DNA of 64,000 bases from Armatimonadota bacterium (GTDB lineage Bacteria > Armatimonadota > Fimbriimonadia > Fimbriimonadales > Fimbriimonadaceae), in NCBI GenBank assembly GCA_029781035.1, contig JAKOXK010000077.1:16847-80846 (forward strand), in the 5' to 3' direction. Of this stretch, positions 49,918 through 59,056 are shown piece after piece. The notes under the pieces are model-generated. The model saw only the letters and a program-made list of their open reading frames with translations, was not told where the DNA came from and did no database searches. Position numbers and translations under genes: made by a program. How positions within the stretch are numbered: the stretch's first letter is position 1; every line of letters starts with the position of its first letter.

Positions 49918-51377
49918 TTGGACGGCCGGTGACCGTTTGTCTTGCGGTTGTCGTCGTTTGGCAAAGCTCCAAAGACCATCTTGCCGCGCTCCGTCTGGAT
50001 GACCTGCGTCACCGTCACTGTCACTTCCTCTCCAATATGGCTCCGTCCGTTTTCCACGACCACCATCGTCCCGTCTTCCAAGTAGCCCACGCCTTGACCG
50101 AACTGACTGCCTTCGCGCAAGACAGCAATATCGAGCGTCTCACCGGGCAGGACGTTCGGCCGTAGCGACAGGGCCAGGTCATTGATGTTCAACACCCGGA
50201 CTTCCTGGAGGCTGGCGACACGGTTCAGGTTGTAATCGTTGCTCACGAGGTCGGCACCGATCGCTTTGGCGAGGCGGACCAGCCGACTGTCCACGTCCTC
50301 CCGAGGATCGGCCGCATACCGGTCGCGTGAGCCGATCTCGACCGAATACTCGGCCCGTAGGTGCTTCAAGACCTCCAGTCCGCGCCGTCCCCGCTGTCGT
50401 CGTAGAGCTTCGGCGGAGTCTGCAATGTGCTGAAGCTCTTGAAGCACGAACTTCGGAACGTAGAGCTCACCTTCTAGGAAGCCGGTCCGGGCCAGGTCGT
50501 AGATGCGACCGTCGATCAGGACATTGGTGTCGAGGACCTTGATGCCGGACGGCCGGCCGCGAATCTCGTCTCGCTTCCAGGGAAGGACTTCCGCGACAGA
50601 GTTCAAGGCGTAGACCGAGATCGCACTGAAGCCAAGTGTCAGTCCGATCGTTGCGAACGTCGCGATCGTGGGCCCCAAGTTGCCCAGCGCAATCAGAAAC
50701 GGCAGTGCAACGACTATCCCAAAGACGGTCCCCAGCAAGAGATTGACCCTGTCCCCGGTGTCCATTCCCTCCCAGACCTTTGAGAGCCTTTCGAACAGCC
50801 GAATGGCCAAGTTCCCGGTACCGGCCCCGATCATCGATCCGAGGAGCGCCAGAACAATGATGATGATGGGCTGCCGCGAGCCGGGATAACCGTGTGGTGC
50901 CTCTTCTGGCTGGCTTTGCGGTGTCGTCGTAACGACCGACTTGAACTCGTAAATGCTGGCCTGTCCGGGCCGCGGGTCATTCCTGACGAGCGCGAGTTCG
51001 CCTGGAACTTTCAGTTTCCCCAGCTCTTTCAACTCGGGTCTTTGAAAGGCGTTGTCGGAAAGCAGCGTGTCTTCGCACTGAGCCCCATTGAGGTGTTCCT
51101 TGCAGACGCTGTCAATCGTCGTCTTCTTGCTTAGGACGTCGGCGAGGACCTGGCTTGCGTCCTTAGAACCGTCTCTATCGGGCCCGCCTGCAAAGACCAC
51201 CTTTCTGAAGCTGGTCTTCTCGAGCTTGACCACGTTCGGTTGCGCCGACCGGCTCGAGTAGCTGGCGCTCTGGACGGTGTCAAAGATGTAGTCGAGGAGG
51301 CTTGGCATGCCAATGACCGCCAGCGCCATACCGGCAATGGCAAAAATGACAATCACTGACGTGCGGAGGTTGACCAT
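49914..51377 (-). CDS. PIN/TRAM membrane protein (YacL-like) with large N-terminal insert
   Basis: 487 residues. First span at about 5-30, then about 130 residues predicted outside the membrane (Ser/Asp/Lys-rich, one CKEHLNGAQC Cys pair). Three spans follow at about 172-193, 210-235 and 238-262. The PIN nuclease domain starts KVLDTNVLIDGRIYDL (about 280) with acidic residues later (DVDSRLVRLAKAIGADLVSNDYNLNR), and a C-terminal TRAM domain (EGSQFGQGVGYLEDGTMVVVENG) closes it. YacL of Bacillus has the same spans, PIN and TRAM but, as I know it, no such insert. Its gene also precedes ispD there. Confidence 0.9.
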   Translation of the reverse strand: MVNLRTSVIVIFAIAGMALAVIGMPSLLDYIFDTVQSASYSSRSAQPNVVKLEKTSFRKVVFAGGPDRDGSKDASQVLADVLSKKTTIDSVCKEHLNGAQCEDTLLSDNAFQRPELKELGKLKVPGELALVRNDPRPGQASIYEFKSVVTTTPQSQPEEAPHGYPGSRQPIIIIVLALLGSMIGAGTGNLAIRLFERLSKVWEGMDTGDRVNLLLGTVFGIVVALPFLIALGNLGPTIATFATIGLTLGFSAISVYALNSVAEVLPWKRDEIRGRPSGIKVLDTNVLIDGRIYDLARTGFLEGELYVPKFVLQELQHIADSAEALRRQRGRRGLEVLKHLRAEYSVEIGSRDRYAADPREDVDSRLVRLAKAIGADLVSNDYNLNRVASLQEVRVLNINDLALSLRPNVLPGETLDIAVLREGSQFGQGVGYLEDGTMVVVENGRSHIGEEVTVTVTQVIQTERGKMVFGALPNDDNRKTNGHRPSK

Positions 51378-51383
51378 GTGCTC

Positions 51384-52745
51384 TCAGGGCGAAACAATGG
51401 CAATCTTCGCGCCATCTAATAGGAAAGACGTGAAAGCTCCGCCGACGGTGCCCTCTGCGATCTTGATGTGGGTCGCGTCGAGCCCTGGGGTGGGTCTTGT
51501 CGAGTCCAAGCCCAACCAGGTCGATCCGGTCCAGACCTCTACCCATGCATGGTAGTAGAAGGCGCCCATTCCGTAGACGAGCCCACTGACCAACCGTGTG
51601 GGGATGCCATCGGCCCGAAGCAGCGTTGCCATCAAAACAGCATGGTCACGGCACACGCCCCGCCCTGAGTCCAAGACGTCTTCGGCATCGCGCAGAACGC
51701 CGATCCCACCGTCTGCCTGCACCTTCTGGAAGACGAACTGCCGAATCTTCTCACACCGGCCGAGCACTGAGTCCGACCCAGCCGTTACTTCCTTGGCCAA
51801 CTGGACAAACCGTTTGGAGTCGGATTCCACGTGAAGATCGGGCTTCAACCACTGGGAATCGGGGCTCGGTTGGGCAGTGAACAGTGAGTCGTCAGGTTGG
51901 ACAGGATGGATAGAAATCATCCAGCCGTCGTCTGTCTTGGAAACGGTCTGGTGCGCGTCGCTCGGCAGTTTGGACAGGTTCGCGCCCGTGACCTTGATCC
52001 GGAGGGCCTTGACCTCCAGAAAGTCCCTGATCTCCTTGTCCGGCTTGATCGAACTGGCAGTAGCGATGTCAGCCTCGCCGCTTGGTGCCAATGCGGCCTC
52101 TCTCGTGAGCGGCCTGACTTCCATCCCAAACGGTCCAACCGCCTTGATCAGGTCGCCCTTTTGGGTGAGGAAGACCTTCATGGGTGCCCTCGGGTCGTTC
52201 ATGTCGATGACAGTGGCCTCGACCTCGCCGGCGGGCGTCGCAACTTTCTCGGTGCCGACGGGACGTGGCTCACATTTGACGAGCTCAAGGGTGTTGGGGT
52301 CGAACACGTAGACGGTCTGTGGATGGCCGCCATTGAGGAAGGGCGTCATCGGATCGTCGGCGATGACTCCACCTTCAGGGATCGTCAACGATCTGTGGCT
52401 GGATTTTCCATCGGCGTCCGCGTCGACGTCAAGCTTGTTGCCCTTGACCGTGACAACGACCCTTTGATGCCTTCCACCGCTGTCTGTGTCGAACTGCATT
52501 TTCTGAGTCCGGCCCGAGGAGTCGCTCCACGTTTGTGTGACGACTTTGACTGACAGTCCAAAGCCCAGCATCTTCCCGTCAATGACGCTCGTTGACGTCG
52601 ACGTCTTGCCACCTTCATGATTGGCCTCGACGTAATTCACGTACCCGACCTTTTTGTCCTTAATGAACAGCCCCATCCACTCTTCTGAAGCCCATCCGAA
52701 GGAGACCGTCGCCAAGGCCAAAAGGACTGCAGTCAATGCTCGCAT
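51384..52745 (-). CDS. Exported transglutaminase-like protein
   Basis: 453 residues with signal peptide (about 1-19: LTAVLLALATVSFGWA). A beta-rich N-terminal part of about 270 residues precedes a transglutaminase-like core: Cys in DSGRGVCRDHAVLMATLLR (about 365), His in FYYHAWVEVW and Asp in WLGLDSTRPTPG, the full catalytic triad. Such proteins act as cysteine proteases or cross-linking enzymes in the envelope. The gene lies six bases upstream of the PIN/TRAM gene, so it leads the operon. TAGACT lies 13 bases and AAGGG about six bases before the ATG. Confidence 0.85.
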   Translation of the reverse strand: MRALTAVLLALATVSFGWASEEWMGLFIKDKKVGYVNYVEANHEGGKTSTSTSVIDGKMLGFGLSVKVVTQTWSDSSGRTQKMQFDTDSGGRHQRVVVTVKGNKLDVDADADGKSSHRSLTIPEGGVIADDPMTPFLNGGHPQTVYVFDPNTLELVKCEPRPVGTEKVATPAGEVEATVIDMNDPRAPMKVFLTQKGDLIKAVGPFGMEVRPLTREAALAPSGEADIATASSIKPDKEIRDFLEVKALRIKVTGANLSKLPSDAHQTVSKTDDGWMISIHPVQPDDSLFTAQPSPDSQWLKPDLHVESDSKRFVQLAKEVTAGSDSVLGRCEKIRQFVFQKVQADGGIGVLRDAEDVLDSGRGVCRDHAVLMATLLRADGIPTRLVSGLVYGMGAFYYHAWVEVWTGSTWLGLDSTRPTPGLDATHIKIAEGTVGGAFTSFLLDGAKIAIVSP

Positions 52746-52920
52746 CGTTACCCTTCCCAGTCTAATACGAGTGGGCGCCTGGGAATGGACGTTCGGCGCT
52801 TTGAGGATGAAACTGTTCGGACGGATCGACAGTCAGTAAAGTGCAAGGGCCCAAAGCAGACCGGGCCCGTTGACTCGCCAGCCCCCTCATCGGTAAAACC
52901 GGCCCGCACCGCACCCTCCC

Positions 52921-55539
52921 ATGCCTAAGTCCCTCGTCATCGTCGAGTCGCCCGCCAAAGCCAAGACCATCTCGGCCTTCTTGGGACGTGGATACGATGT
53001 CGTGGCGAGCTTCGGGCACGTCCGCGACTTGCCCGAGAACAAAAAGGAGATTCCGGAGGAGTTCAGAAAGCAGAAATGGGCAGATCTCGGCGTCAACGTC
53101 GACGGTGACTTCGAACCCGTGTACGTCGTGCCAGCGGACAAGAAGAAGCGAGTCTCCGAGCTGGTCACAGCAGCGAAGGGAGTCGAGCGGCTCTTGCTAG
53201 CGACAGACGAAGACCGGGAAGGTGAGAGCATCAGTTGGCACGTTCTTCAGATCCTCAAGCCGAAGAAGTCGGTGTCCGTCGAGCGGATCGTCTTTCACGA
53301 GATCACGCCGGAAGCCATCGAAGAGGCCCTGGCTCACCCGAGGAAGTTGGACGAGGAGCTGGTGCGGGCCCAGGAGACCCGCCGCATTCTAGATCGGCTG
53401 TACGGTTACACCTTGTCCCCCTTGCTCTGGAAAAAAGTCGCCCCAGGTCTGAGCGCGGGCCGTGTCCAAAGCGTCGCCGTGCGGCTCATCGTCATGCGAG
53501 AGCGCGAGCGGCGAGACTTCATTGTTGCCGAGTACGCGGGAATCGAGGCCCGGCTCGGAACCGGAAAGGGCTCTTTCGACACAAGGCTTATGAGGATCGG
53601 AGGTGACGCCGTGGCGGACGGACAGTCCTTCGCCTCCGACGGAAGACTCGTCGAGCGAGGGGCCGTGTGGCTCAAAGCCGACGAGGCAGAGCAACGGTCC
53701 GATCGGCTCCAGAAAGCCTCACCCTGGACGGTCGCGCGGGTCGAAACCAAGCCAGGGACAGAGAACCCGCCACCGCCCTTCATGACGTCCACCCTGCAAC
53801 AGGAGGCCAACCGAAAGCTTGGGTTTCCGGCTCGGCGGACCATGCAGCTTGCCCAGCAACTTTACGAGGGTGTAGACATCGGCGGTGAACGGGTCGGTCT
53901 GATCACCTATATGAGGACAGACAGCCTGACCTTGGCAGACCGGGCTCTAGCCCAGGCTCGCGACGTCGTGCGCGACCTCTACGGCGCGGAGTACTTGCCG
54001 GCCAAACCGAGGCAGTACAAGAGCAAGGCCAAGAACGCGCAAGAGGCCCATGAAGCCATCCGCCCGACGGACCTCTCGAAGCGCCCTCAGGACGTTTCTC
54101 GCTACTTGGACAAGGATCAGGCTCGACTCTACGAGTTGATCTGGAAGCGGACGCTGGCCTGTCAGATGAGCCCGGCGAGCGTTGAGCGGACTCGAGTCGA
54201 AGTGGAGGTGCCCGAACAAGGCGACTCCCTGGTGTTCGGGGCTTCTGGCAAGAGGATCGTCTTCCCCGGTTTTCTCCGCGTCTACGTCGAAGGTGCCGAT
54301 GATCCCGACGCCGAGCTAGGCGACAAAGAGACCATTCTTCCAGAGACCAAAGTCGGCGATGTCCTCGACTTGGAGAGCGTCAAGGCGACCCACCACTCCA
54401 CCAAGCCCCCTGCCCGCTACACGGAAGCGAGCCTGGTTCAAAAGCTGGAGTCTGAAGGCGTCGGCAGGCCGAGCACATACGCCTCGATCATTGGAACTAT
54501 CCAAGACCGCGGATATGTCTTCAAGCGGAAGAACGAACTGGTGCCCACGTGGACGGCGTTTTCGGTCACAGACATTCTTGAAAACTACTTTGACCGGCTC
54601 GTCGACATCGGCTTTACGGCTGAAATGGAGACCGAACTTGACGAGATCGCTACCGGGAGACGCGATTGGGTGGACCACCTTCGTGCGTTTTACAGTGGCC
54701 GTGACGGGAAGCAGGGGCTTGCCGAAGAGGTTACGTCGAAACAACGGGAGATACCGTTCCCGGCCATGCCCTTAGGTGACGAATTGGTCGTGCGCATTGG
54801 CCGCAATGGTCCATTCATCCAGCGGGGCGCCGGAGGCAATGGCAACACGGCCAGCGTCCCAGACGATCTCCCTCCAGCAGATCTGACGCGAGAAATGGCG
54901 CTGGAACTTCTTGAGAAGAAGTCTAACGGGTCTCCCGCTGTGGCTCACGACCCCTCGTCAGGCATGGCTGTCTACCACAAGAAGGGACGGTTTGGCGATT
55001 ACCTCGAGGTTGCGCAGACGGACGAAGAGATCGAGGCGAAGGTTCCGCCCAAAAGGGTGACGGTTCCACCAGGCGTTCGCCCGTCCGAACTGGCGGACAC
55101 CGATGTGGCGCTTCTCCTGACCTTCCCCCGCAAACTGGGCACGATCCCGGAAGGTGTCGAAGTCGTCGTCAGCCTGGGCCGGTACGGGCCCTACTTGTCT
55201 GCGGGAGAGAAACGGGTCAACGTGGGCGATTGGCGTCAGGCTGCCGTCATGTCCTTGGACGATGCGGTGGCGGCACTGGCCAACGGAGGCAACGGCGCGA
55301 ACAAAGCCCCCAGTGCGATCAAGGAGTTTGGCCCTCTGGAGGGCGCGGCTGGCGTGGTCCGCGTGATGAGCGGCCGCTATGGGCCTTATGTGACTGATGG
55401 AAAAGTCAATGCGACGCTGCCGAAGTCAATGGATCCCGAGTCGGTGACGCCTGAGCAGGCAGTCGAACTGATCAAGGCGAAAGCCGCCTCAGGTCCGAGC
55501 AAGCGCCCCTTCCGGCGTAAAACAAAGTCAAAGCGCTGA
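52921..55539 (+). CDS. topA: DNA topoisomerase I
   Basis: Type IA enzyme that relaxes negative supercoils (872 residues). Toprim domain from the N-terminus (LVIVESPAKAKTISAFLG, ATDEDREGESISWH), active-site Tyr330 in ITYMRTDS, then AHEAIRPTDL and GVGRPSTYASIIGTIQDRGY. The C-terminal part from about 610 lacks Cys pairs of the E. coli zinc fingers; it instead has repeats with YGPYL/YGPYV and KKGRFGDYLEV, the topoisomerase C-terminal repeat type, and ends in a basic tail. No ribosome site is obvious before the ATG. An inverted GGGCCC repeat at 52847-52867 precedes the gene. Confidence 0.96.
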   Translation: MPKSLVIVESPAKAKTISAFLGRGYDVVASFGHVRDLPENKKEIPEEFRKQKWADLGVNVDGDFEPVYVVPADKKKRVSELVTAAKGVERLLLATDEDREGESISWHVLQILKPKKSVSVERIVFHEITPEAIEEALAHPRKLDEELVRAQETRRILDRLYGYTLSPLLWKKVAPGLSAGRVQSVAVRLIVMRERERRDFIVAEYAGIEARLGTGKGSFDTRLMRIGGDAVADGQSFASDGRLVERGAVWLKADEAEQRSDRLQKASPWTVARVETKPGTENPPPPFMTSTLQQEANRKLGFPARRTMQLAQQLYEGVDIGGERVGLITYMRTDSLTLADRALAQARDVVRDLYGAEYLPAKPRQYKSKAKNAQEAHEAIRPTDLSKRPQDVSRYLDKDQARLYELIWKRTLACQMSPASVERTRVEVEVPEQGDSLVFGASGKRIVFPGFLRVYVEGADDPDAELGDKETILPETKVGDVLDLESVKATHHSTKPPARYTEASLVQKLESEGVGRPSTYASIIGTIQDRGYVFKRKNELVPTWTAFSVTDILENYFDRLVDIGFTAEMETELDEIATGRRDWVDHLRAFYSGRDGKQGLAEEVTSKQREIPFPAMPLGDELVVRIGRNGPFIQRGAGGNGNTASVPDDLPPADLTREMALELLEKKSNGSPAVAHDPSSGMAVYHKKGRFGDYLEVAQTDEEIEAKVPPKRVTVPPGVRPSELADTDVALLLTFPRKLGTIPEGVEVVVSLGRYGPYLSAGEKRVNVGDWRQAAVMSLDDAVAALANGGNGANKAPSAIKEFGPLEGAAGVVRVMSGRYGPYVTDGKVNATLPKSMDPESVTPEQAVELIKAKAASGPSKRPFRRKTKSKR

Positions 55540-55559
55540 CCCTGGGCTGGGCACGGTGC

Positions 55560-55955
55560 TCAAAAGAGGCGGCGCTTGGGTTTGGCAAGTGGATCGTAGG
55601 ACACCGTCTCTTCTGTTGTCTGGCCTCGAAAGGTCATGCTGTACTCGGCCAACTCCAGGTTCTTTTCCGTCTTGGCGCCACGAAAGACGAAGGACGGCAT
55701 TGAGCGTTCGGCCAACGCATGAGGCCCGAACCTGAACAGGGGTTCTGTCTCCGTCTTGGGCCATTTCCCTGCCTGCTTCCGAAAGTCTACGATGCATTGG
55801 TGGATTTCGGCCTTTGTGAGGATCGGGCTTTGAGTACCGAGAGCGTAAGGACGCCAAAACACAAGGGGGCTGAACATAACAACGACCATCAGCGCCCACA
55901 GTGCATTGATCCTGTGCTTTTGGGACCGGGTCTGGGGCGGGACGTCGATAGTCAT
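55560..55955 (-). CDS. Small membrane-anchored protein of unknown function
   Basis: 131 residues. A short cytoplasmic start, one span (about 18-36: ALWALMVVVMFSPLVFW), and an outer part with one Cys and mixed strands (HQCIVDFRKQAGKWPKTETEPLF, ELAEYSMTFRGQTTEETVSYDP). No known motif. It ends 20 bases from the convergent topA stop and starts 29 bases after the rhodanese stop, so it may share its message. Confidence 0.6.
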   Translation of the reverse strand: MTIDVPPQTRSQKHRINALWALMVVVMFSPLVFWRPYALGTQSPILTKAEIHQCIVDFRKQAGKWPKTETEPLFRFGPHALAERSMPSFVFRGAKTEKNLELAEYSMTFRGQTTEETVSYDPLAKPKRRLF

Positions 55956-55984
55956 CGGTTCTGGCAGTGGGCGAGACTCCCTCT

Positions 55985-56305
55985 TTAGTATTGTGCGACG
56001 GTCGGATCGACTTGGCGGGCCCAGGCGTTCATACCACCTCGCATGTTCCTGACATTGCCGTACCCATGTTCCATCAGAAACTCCGTGACGTTGGCGCTCC
56101 TGGCTCCAGAACGACAGACGATCACAATGGGTCGATCCTTGGGAATCTCGTTAAGCCGGCCGGGCACCTGCATCATGGGGATGTGCACGATCCCTGGAAG
56201 CTGGCTGATGTCCAGTTCCTCTGATTCACGGACGTCGATGAGGATGGGAGGGTCGTCGCTCTTCAACTCGTTCGAAAGGTCCGCGACAGTCACTTCTGGA
56301 ACCAC
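55985..56305 (-). CDS. Rhodanese-like sulfurtransferase
   Basis: 106 residues from GTG 56305, single rhodanese domain. VTVADLSNELKSDDPPILIDVRE opens the fold; the active loop VCRSGARS contains the catalytic Cys, and GYGNVRNMRGGMNAWAR closes it. It could carry persulfide sulfur, for example for tRNA thiolation (mnmA is in this window), but no partner is fixed. A longer frame runs back into recG and is rejected, because TACAAT ends six bases before this GTG and the conserved domain begins here. Confidence 0.9.
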   Translation of the reverse strand: MVPEVTVADLSNELKSDDPPILIDVRESEELDISQLPGIVHIPMMQVPGRLNEIPKDRPIVIVCRSGARSANVTEFLMEHGYGNVRNMRGGMNAWARQVDPTVAQY

Positions 56306-56311
56306 ATCTCC

Positions 56312-56317
56312 ATTGTA
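56312..56317 (-). promoter_or_regulatory. -10 box TACAAT before the rhodanese gene
   Basis: Minus-strand TACAAT ends six bases before GTG 56305; GGAG lies in the spacer. Supports the short start and a leaderless transcript. Confidence 0.45.
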
Positions 56318-56345
56318 GTGCGGATTGACGTTTACGTCAAGAATC

Positions 56346-58598
56346 TCAGGAGACCGTAATGAGGGCCTCGTCGCGGCGTCTGGCCTTGACCCGCGCCACC
56401 ATGGACGCATAGGTTGGTGAACTGAGTTCAGGGTCGGTTTCCAAAACCCGCATGGCGCAACGCCTCGCCTTTTCAAGAAGGTGGGAGTCTTGGATGAGAT
56501 CGGCGACCTTGAAGTCGAGTTCGCCGTGCTGACGCGTGCCCATGACGTCTCCGGGGCCTCGGATGCGAAGGTCTTCCTCAGCGATCCGAAAACCGTCGGA
56601 AGTTTCGCGCAACACTTCGAGCCGCTGGACTGACTCCTCGTTCTTAGCCTCAGCGATGAGAATGCAGAACGACTGGTATGGACCACGACCGACCCGACCA
56701 CGAAGTTGATGGAGTTGGGACAGTCCGAACCGGTTCGCGTCCTCGATGACCATGACACTCGCATTGGGGACGTCCACACCCACTTCGATCACGACCGTGG
56801 AGACCAAGATGTCGAGGTCGTGCCGTCTAAAAGCATCCATGACGTCTTCTTTCTCGACCGGCTTCATCTGGCCGTGGAGGAGACCGACCCGCTTGTGCTG
56901 GAACACGCCGGTCGAGAGCCGGTAGTAGAGATCCTCTGCCGCCTGAGCCTCCATCTTCTCGTTTTCGAAGATGACAGGGCACACGAAGTAAGCCTGCCTA
57001 CCTTCATCCACGAGTTTGAGGACCGCGTCGTACACTTGGGTACGTTCGGCGGCCTTCTTCCAGTGGGTTTTGATGGGCTTCCGGCCAGGCGGCATCTCGT
57101 CGATGATGCTGAGGTCCAGGTCACCGTAGACCGTCATCGTCAAGGTTCGAGGGATCGGCGTCGCAGTCATGACGAGCACGTCCGGTGAGAGGCGGCCTTT
57201 CTGCCGCAAGGCCAAGCGCTGCAACACGCCAAAGCGGTGCTGTTCGTCGATGACCGCCAAACCGAGATGGGCGAATTCGACTCCTTCTTGAATCAGGGCG
57301 TGGGTGCCGACGCAGACTTGGGCCTCACCGTTCGCTGTCTGCTGTATGGCTTTGCGCCGCTGCGGCGCCGACAGTTTCCCAACAAGCAGCACGGTCTTGA
57401 TCCCAAGGGGGTCAAAGAGGCGGTGCAAGTTAATATAGTGCTGCTCGGCAAGTATCTCGGTCGGCGCCATGAGCGCGGCCTGGTAGCCACATCGGACCGC
57501 AGCCAACATGGCGCAGGCCGCGACGGCCGTCTTTCCGCTTCCCACGTCGCCTTGGACGAGCCGGTTCATCGGTACAGGACGCTCCATGTCCGACCAAACC
57601 TCGTCGATGACCCGTCGCTGGGCACCGGTCAGCTCGAACGGCAACATGCGGTGCACTTCGTCCCAGAGCGTATCGCCCATCGGCTCGGGTGTGGTGAAGA
57701 GGGTTCCAGGGAGGGTCCGCCGGCCCAGAGCCTCGGTCCGGTCACGTTCTTCTTGCGGCCCCAAGACAGTGTTCGCACCGCCAAGGGAAGAGATCGGAAA
57801 GCTGATGCCAAGCTCCTGCTTGACTTCTAGCCGTCGCATCTGCAGGGCCAACTGCAGATAGAGGAACTCCTCGAACGCCAGTCGCTGGCGAGCCGCGAGT
57901 TGGTCGTTCATCGTGTCGGGCAGATGCATCTGCCGCAGGCACCAAGCAATGGGGCGGAGCTTCTCTGCGCGACGGATTTCGTCGGGCAACGGGTCGGCGA
58001 CGAGGTTGACAAAGTGCTCGACTGAAGACCGCGCAGCCTTCCGGACGATTCTCTGTGGGACACCCTCAGTCAAGGGATATACGGGCACGATCCGGGCGAA
58101 CTCCTCGATGTCCTCGTCCTCGATCGCCTCCCATTCGACACTGTGCATCTCGAGGGCACCGCGATAGCCTTCGCGGACCATGCCGTAGGCTACGATCTGG
58201 CGGCCAACGGCGTTCTGCAAGTTCTTTCCGATCCAAGGTTGATTGAAGAAGGTCAGGGCGACCTCGCCTGTCTTGTCGGCGACGACGCCCTGGATCATGA
58301 CCCGCCCCTTTCCGATAGACCGGCTCTTGACGTCCACGAGCTTGCCTCGAGCCGTACAGTGCTTACCTGGCTTGAGGTACATCAAGGGCGGGATCTCACG
58401 CCGGTCCTCGTATCGCCTAGGGAGGTGCCAGAGGACGTCCGCCACCGTCTTGAGCCCCAGCTTCTGGAGCACCATGGCGTTCTTGGGGCCGACGCCCTTG
58501 AGGTATTGGACTTCGGTTTCTAATCCGGACGGCATTGCTTTCGGAACCTGGCAAGCAGGCATGACGGCCAGGGCCATCCACGGGCCACGTTTAGCCAT
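56346..58598 (-). CDS. recG: ATP-dependent DNA helicase RecG
   Basis: Branch-migration helicase that remodels stalled forks and Holliday junctions (750 residues). N-terminal wedge domain with helix-hairpin-helix (LKGVGPKNAMVLQKLGLKTVADVLWHLPRRYEDRR); Walker A GDVGSGKTAVA near 350; DEQHRFGV; motif III TATPIPRTL; and in the second RecA lobe VSTVVIEVGVDVPNASVMVIEDANRFGLSQLHQLRGRVGRG. ATG 58598 adds about 21 residues before MPSGLETEV; ATG 58535 is an alternative. Divergent from the ATP synthase operon with overlapping -10 boxes. Confidence 0.96.
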   Translation of the reverse strand: MAKRGPWMALAVMPACQVPKAMPSGLETEVQYLKGVGPKNAMVLQKLGLKTVADVLWHLPRRYEDRREIPPLMYLKPGKHCTARGKLVDVKSRSIGKGRVMIQGVVADKTGEVALTFFNQPWIGKNLQNAVGRQIVAYGMVREGYRGALEMHSVEWEAIEDEDIEEFARIVPVYPLTEGVPQRIVRKAARSSVEHFVNLVADPLPDEIRRAEKLRPIAWCLRQMHLPDTMNDQLAARQRLAFEEFLYLQLALQMRRLEVKQELGISFPISSLGGANTVLGPQEERDRTEALGRRTLPGTLFTTPEPMGDTLWDEVHRMLPFELTGAQRRVIDEVWSDMERPVPMNRLVQGDVGSGKTAVAACAMLAAVRCGYQAALMAPTEILAEQHYINLHRLFDPLGIKTVLLVGKLSAPQRRKAIQQTANGEAQVCVGTHALIQEGVEFAHLGLAVIDEQHRFGVLQRLALRQKGRLSPDVLVMTATPIPRTLTMTVYGDLDLSIIDEMPPGRKPIKTHWKKAAERTQVYDAVLKLVDEGRQAYFVCPVIFENEKMEAQAAEDLYYRLSTGVFQHKRVGLLHGQMKPVEKEDVMDAFRRHDLDILVSTVVIEVGVDVPNASVMVIEDANRFGLSQLHQLRGRVGRGPYQSFCILIAEAKNEESVQRLEVLRETSDGFRIAEEDLRIRGPGDVMGTRQHGELDFKVADLIQDSHLLEKARRCAMRVLETDPELSSPTYASMVARVKARRRDEALITVS

Positions 58599-58607
58599 CC
58601 GCCGACA

Positions 58608-58617
58608 ATTGTATACT
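58608..58617. promoter_or_regulatory. Overlapping divergent -10 boxes of recG and the ATP synthase operon
   Basis: Minus-strand TACAAT (58608-58613, nine bases before recG ATG) and plus-strand TATACT (58612-58617, seven bases before GTG 58625) share two base pairs. Polymerase should be unable to occupy both at once. Confidence 0.5.
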
Positions 58618-58624
58618 ATTCTCT

Positions 58625-59056
58625 GTGACGGATCAGAAGCCCGAAGAGCCTTATTCGGTCGAGGAAGAAGAGCGGTTCCGCAAGATCGAGGAGGAGTTGA
58701 CGAAGGCGGCCTCAGTGGAATTTGCGCTGCCGTCGGACGATGTGTCTCTCGACGACCGCCTCAAGGCCTTTGAGTCCAGGGCGAGGGCTGCGCAGCGTCG
58801 GGCGGAACCTGTGGTTTCGCCAGGAGGCACGACCAAGAAGGGAATGGCTGGCACTCGAGACACCGGCGTGGCGATCGCCATCGCTTACAACCTGTTGGGT
58901 TGCGTCATCGGCGGCTGGGCGATCGGGTTTCTGATCGACCAACTGGCCCACACGAACCCGATGGGGCAGGGGATTGGAGCGCTGGTCGGAGCCGTCGCGG
59001 GGGTCACGGCGGCGGTCGTCTTGGCACTTCGGGCAGAATCGACCGGGCCCAAATGA
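58625..59056 (+). CDS. ATP synthase accessory protein AtpZ-like
   Basis: 143 residues. An acidic, charged N-terminal half (about 1-75) is followed by two membrane spans (about 82-104 and 112-136: GVAIAIAYNLLGCVIGGWAIGFLI and IGALVGAVAGVTAAVVLAL), the AtpZ/AtpR pattern of proteins encoded at the head of atp operons. These help F0 assembly or carry Mg2+/Ca2+. The charged N-domain is longer than usual. GTG start seven bases after TATACT; stop overlaps the next ATG. Confidence 0.82.
   Translation: MTDQKPEEPYSVEEEERFRKIEEELTKAASVEFALPSDDVSLDDRLKAFESRARAAQRRAEPVVSPGGTTKKGMAGTRDTGVAIAIAYNLLGCVIGGWAIGFLIDQLAHTNPMGQGIGALVGAVAGVTAAVVLALRAESTGPK

Noticed and set aside
56306..56779. Upstream extension of the rhodanese frame
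   Set aside because: It is an alternate frame inside recG, lacks a recognisable domain, and the rhodanese fold begins at GTG 56305.
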